A DNA stretch of 25,477 nucleotides. It comes from Pseudomonadota bacterium. GTDB lineage: Bacteria > Pseudomonadota > Alphaproteobacteria > Caulobacterales > Caulobacteraceae. The notes beneath the pieces are model-generated. The model did no database searches. It was not told where the DNA came from and saw only the letters and a list, made by a program, of their open reading frames with translations. Below are positions 24,004 through 25,477 of the stretch, in pieces (positions within the stretch are counted from its first letter, which is position 1; every line of letters starts with the position of its first letter). Where the stretch lies: contig JAEZCL010000141.1 in the NCBI GenBank assembly GCA_023433585.1, forward strand, positions 1-25,477, written 5' to 3'. Made by a program: the position numbers and the translations under genes.

Positions 24004-24561
24004 TCAGTTCACGAACGGGAACTTGAACTCGGTGAGAAGGGCCTTGGCCTCCTCATCGGTCTTGGCCGTGGTGCAGACGACGACGTCCATGCCCCACATC
24101 TGGTCGATCTGGTCGTAGTTGATCTCGGGAAACACGATGTGCTCCTTCAGACCGGTGGCGTAGTTGCCCCGGCCGTCGAACGAGGTGCCCTTCAGGCCCC
24201 GGAAGTCCCGCACACGCGGCAGGGCCACGGTGATGAACCGGTCCAGGAACTCGTACATGCGGTCGCCGCGCAGGGTGACCTTGCCGCCGATGATCATGCC
24301 TTCGCGCAGCTTGAAGCCGGCGATGGAGTTGCGGGCCTTGGTCGGCACGGCCTTCTGACCGGCGATGGCGGTCAGATCCTTGAGGGCCGCTGTGGCCTTC
24401 TTGGAATCGGCCACAGCCTCGCCGATGCCCATGTTCAGGACGATCTTGTCCAGCTTGGGCGCCTGCATCGGGTTCGTGTAACCGAATTTCTCGGTCATCA
24501 GCGCCTTGATGCGGCTATTGTAGTCCGCCTTGAGGCGCGGCGTGTATTTGGTGTCAGCCAT
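24004..24561 (-). CDS. rplE: 50S ribosomal protein L5
   Basis: L5 (185 residues) binds 5S rRNA and contacts the P-site tRNA. Motifs: PKLDKIVLNMGIGEAVADSK, KLREGMIIGGKVTLRGDRMY and the C-terminal MDVVVCTTAKTDEEAKALL. Its ATG overlaps the rplX stop by 1 nt (TGATG). In E. coli the S8 regulatory site is near this start; I did not identify a clear equivalent here. Confidence 0.97.
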   Translation of the reverse strand: MADTKYTPRLKADYNSRIKALMTEKFGYTNPMQAPKLDKIVLNMGIGEAVADSKKATAALKDLTAIAGQKAVPTKARNSIAGFKLREGMIIGGKVTLRGDRMYEFLDRFITVALPRVRDFRGLKGTSFDGRGNYATGLKEHIVFPEINYDQIDQMWGMDVVVCTTAKTDEEAKALLTEFKFPFVN

Positions 24562-24869
24562 CAGATGACGTCTCCCGTCGTCTTGGCGAAGCGGACCTTC
24601 TTGCCGTCTTCAACCTTGAAGCCCACGCGGCTCGCCTTGCCGTTGGCGTCGGCGATGGCGACGTTCGACAGGTGCAGCGAGGCTTCCTTGTGCTTGATGC
24701 CGCCGTTCGGGTCCGCCTGGGTCGGGCGCGTGTGGCGCTGGACCATGTTGACGCCCTGGACGACGACGCGGTTCTCGGACGGCAGCACCTTGACCACCTG
24801 GCCGGTGCGGCCCTTGTCCTTGCCGGTCAGGACGATGACGTTATCGCCCTTCTTGATCTTGGCGGCCAT
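24561..24869 (-). CDS. rplX: 50S ribosomal protein L24
   Basis: L24 (102 residues) starts 50S assembly. The KOW motif is at the start (MAAKIKKGDNVIVLTGKDKG, then RTGQVVKVLPSENRVVVQGV), followed by GGIKHKEASLHLSNVAIAD. The ATG at 24869 overlaps the rplN stop by 1 nt (TAATG). The frame is open upstream through rplN, but that reading is not real. Its stop overlaps the rplE start by 1 nt. Confidence 0.97.
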   Translation of the reverse strand: MAAKIKKGDNVIVLTGKDKGRTGQVVKVLPSENRVVVQGVNMVQRHTRPTQADPNGGIKHKEASLHLSNVAIADANGKASRVGFKVEDGKKVRFAKTTGDVI

Positions 24870-25237
24870 TACAGGACCTCCGGAGCCAGCGAGATGATCT
24901 TCATGTGGTTCTTGGCGCGCAGCTCGCGCGGAACCGGGCCGAAGATCCGGGTGCCGACCGGCTCGTTCTGCTTGTTGACGATCACGGCGGCGGACTTGTC
25001 GAAGCGGATGACCGAGCCGTCCTTGCGCTGGATGTCCTTGGCGGTGCGCACGACGATGGCGCGAACGACGTCGCCCTTCTTCACGCGGCCGCGCGGGATG
25101 GCTTCCTTGACCGAGGCGACAATGGTGTCGCCCACCGAGGCGTAGCGGCGCTTCGAGCCGCCCAACACCTTGATGCACATGACCCGGCGAGCGCCCGAAT
25201 TGTCGGCCACGTCCAGGTTAGTTTGCATCTGGATCAT
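24869..25237 (-). CDS. rplN: 50S ribosomal protein L14
   Basis: L14 (122 residues), a highly conserved 50S protein at the intersubunit bridge. MIQMQTNLDVADNSGARRVM, CIKVLGGSKRRYASVGDTIV and GTRIFGPVPRELRAKNHMKI match the whole family length, ending SLAPEVL. It lies 15 nt after rpsQ and overlaps rplX by 1 nt. Confidence 0.98.
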   Translation of the reverse strand: MIQMQTNLDVADNSGARRVMCIKVLGGSKRRYASVGDTIVASVKEAIPRGRVKKGDVVRAIVVRTAKDIQRKDGSVIRFDKSAAVIVNKQNEPVGTRIFGPVPRELRAKNHMKIISLAPEVL

Positions 25238-25252
25238 GAGATCAGATCCTTC

Positions 25253-25477
25253 TTACGAAGCCGGAGCGGCGAGGACTTCCCACCGCTTCAGCTTGGACTT
25301 CGGGGCGCACTCGACGATGCGGGCCACGTCGCCGACCTTCAGCGCGTTGCCTTCGTCGTGGGCGTGATACTTCTTGGACAGACGGACGGTCTTCTTCAGG
25401 ACCGGGTGCAGCAGGGTGCGCTCGACCTTGACGACGACGGTCTTGTCGCCCTTGTCGGAGACGACCACGCCTTCGAG
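25253..25477 (-). CDS. rpsQ: 30S ribosomal protein S17 (5' end outside the window)
   Basis: S17, a primary 16S rRNA-binding protein. The visible part reads LEGVVVSDKGDKTVVVKVER onward to CAPKSKLKRWEVLAAPAS. The frame runs through the window edge, so the first several residues of the gene (typically about 8) lie outside; the GTG at 25468 is an internal Val of the conserved VVVSDK motif, not the start. It is the most upstream gene of the spc segment seen here; rpmC and rplP would be expected just beyond. Confidence 0.95.
   Translation of the reverse strand, partial: LEGVVVSDKGDKTVVVKVERTLLHPVLKKTVRLSKKYHAHDEGNALKVGDVARIVECAPKSKLKRWEVLAAPAS

Noticed and set aside
24570..25178. A 205-residue rplX reading through rplN
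   Set aside because: The upstream part is rplN in the wrong frame; the KOW motif begins at the ATG at 24869, as in all L24 proteins.

Overview
The window is GC-rich, densely coded bacterial chromosome. The order of its ribosomal genes and its purL-bolA-glutaredoxin and nagZ-scpA-scpB groups point to an alphaproteobacterium, most likely a member of the Caulobacteraceae close to Brevundimonas or Caulobacter. The taxonomic call is an inference from gene order and protein sequence. No tRNA, rRNA, CRISPR array, insertion sequence or prophage was found.

Positions 1-5,200 are accessory. They hold a PIN-toxin module whose antitoxin I do not recognise, with a palindromic operator; an exported M20 metallo-amidohydrolase; an exported DUF2272 protein; a TspO/MBR-like membrane protein; and a classical VapBC module on the minus strand. 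Positions 5,193-9,469 (plus strand) run purL, bolA, an aldo/keto-reductase-like gene that has lost its catalytic residues, a CGFS monothiol glutaredoxin and a hotdog thioesterase. BolA and the glutaredoxin are partners in iron-sulfur handling, and the A-type carrier erpA lies further along at 15,503.

Positions 9,474-10,886 hold small minus-strand exported proteins and lipoproteins and a 290-bp gene-free stretch with two palindromic repeats. Positions 10,887-15,437 (minus strand) encode dgt, a SPOR-domain protein, nagZ, scpA and scpB. The last four are tightly coupled and link peptidoglycan metabolism and division with chromosome segregation. Divergent from dgt is erpA. Then come an SDR oxidoreductase (minus) and a plus-strand operon of an SdpR-type ArsR repressor, an SdpI-like membrane protein and an exported alpha/beta hydrolase.

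Positions 18,809-25,477 (minus strand) are the spc ribosomal operon read backwards: rpsQ (cut by the window edge), rplN, rplX, rplE, rpsN, rpsH, rplF, rplR, rpsE, rpmD, rplO, secY and adk. Most junctions are tight (1-nt overlaps to 22 nt). Only rpmD-rplO and rplO-secY are opened up, and each gap of about 130 bp carries strong RNA hairpins. The most striking is a 29-bp stem just after rpmD whose only two deviations from perfect pairing become G-U pairs in the transcribed strand. The expected rpsM-rpsK-rpoA-rplQ block does not follow adk; a palindromic interspersed repeat and unrelated genes lie there instead.

The best candidates for something undescribed are the unusual antitoxin with its operator, the catalytically empty aldo/keto-reductase fold between bolA and the glutaredoxin gene, and the long hairpins inside the ribosomal operon.
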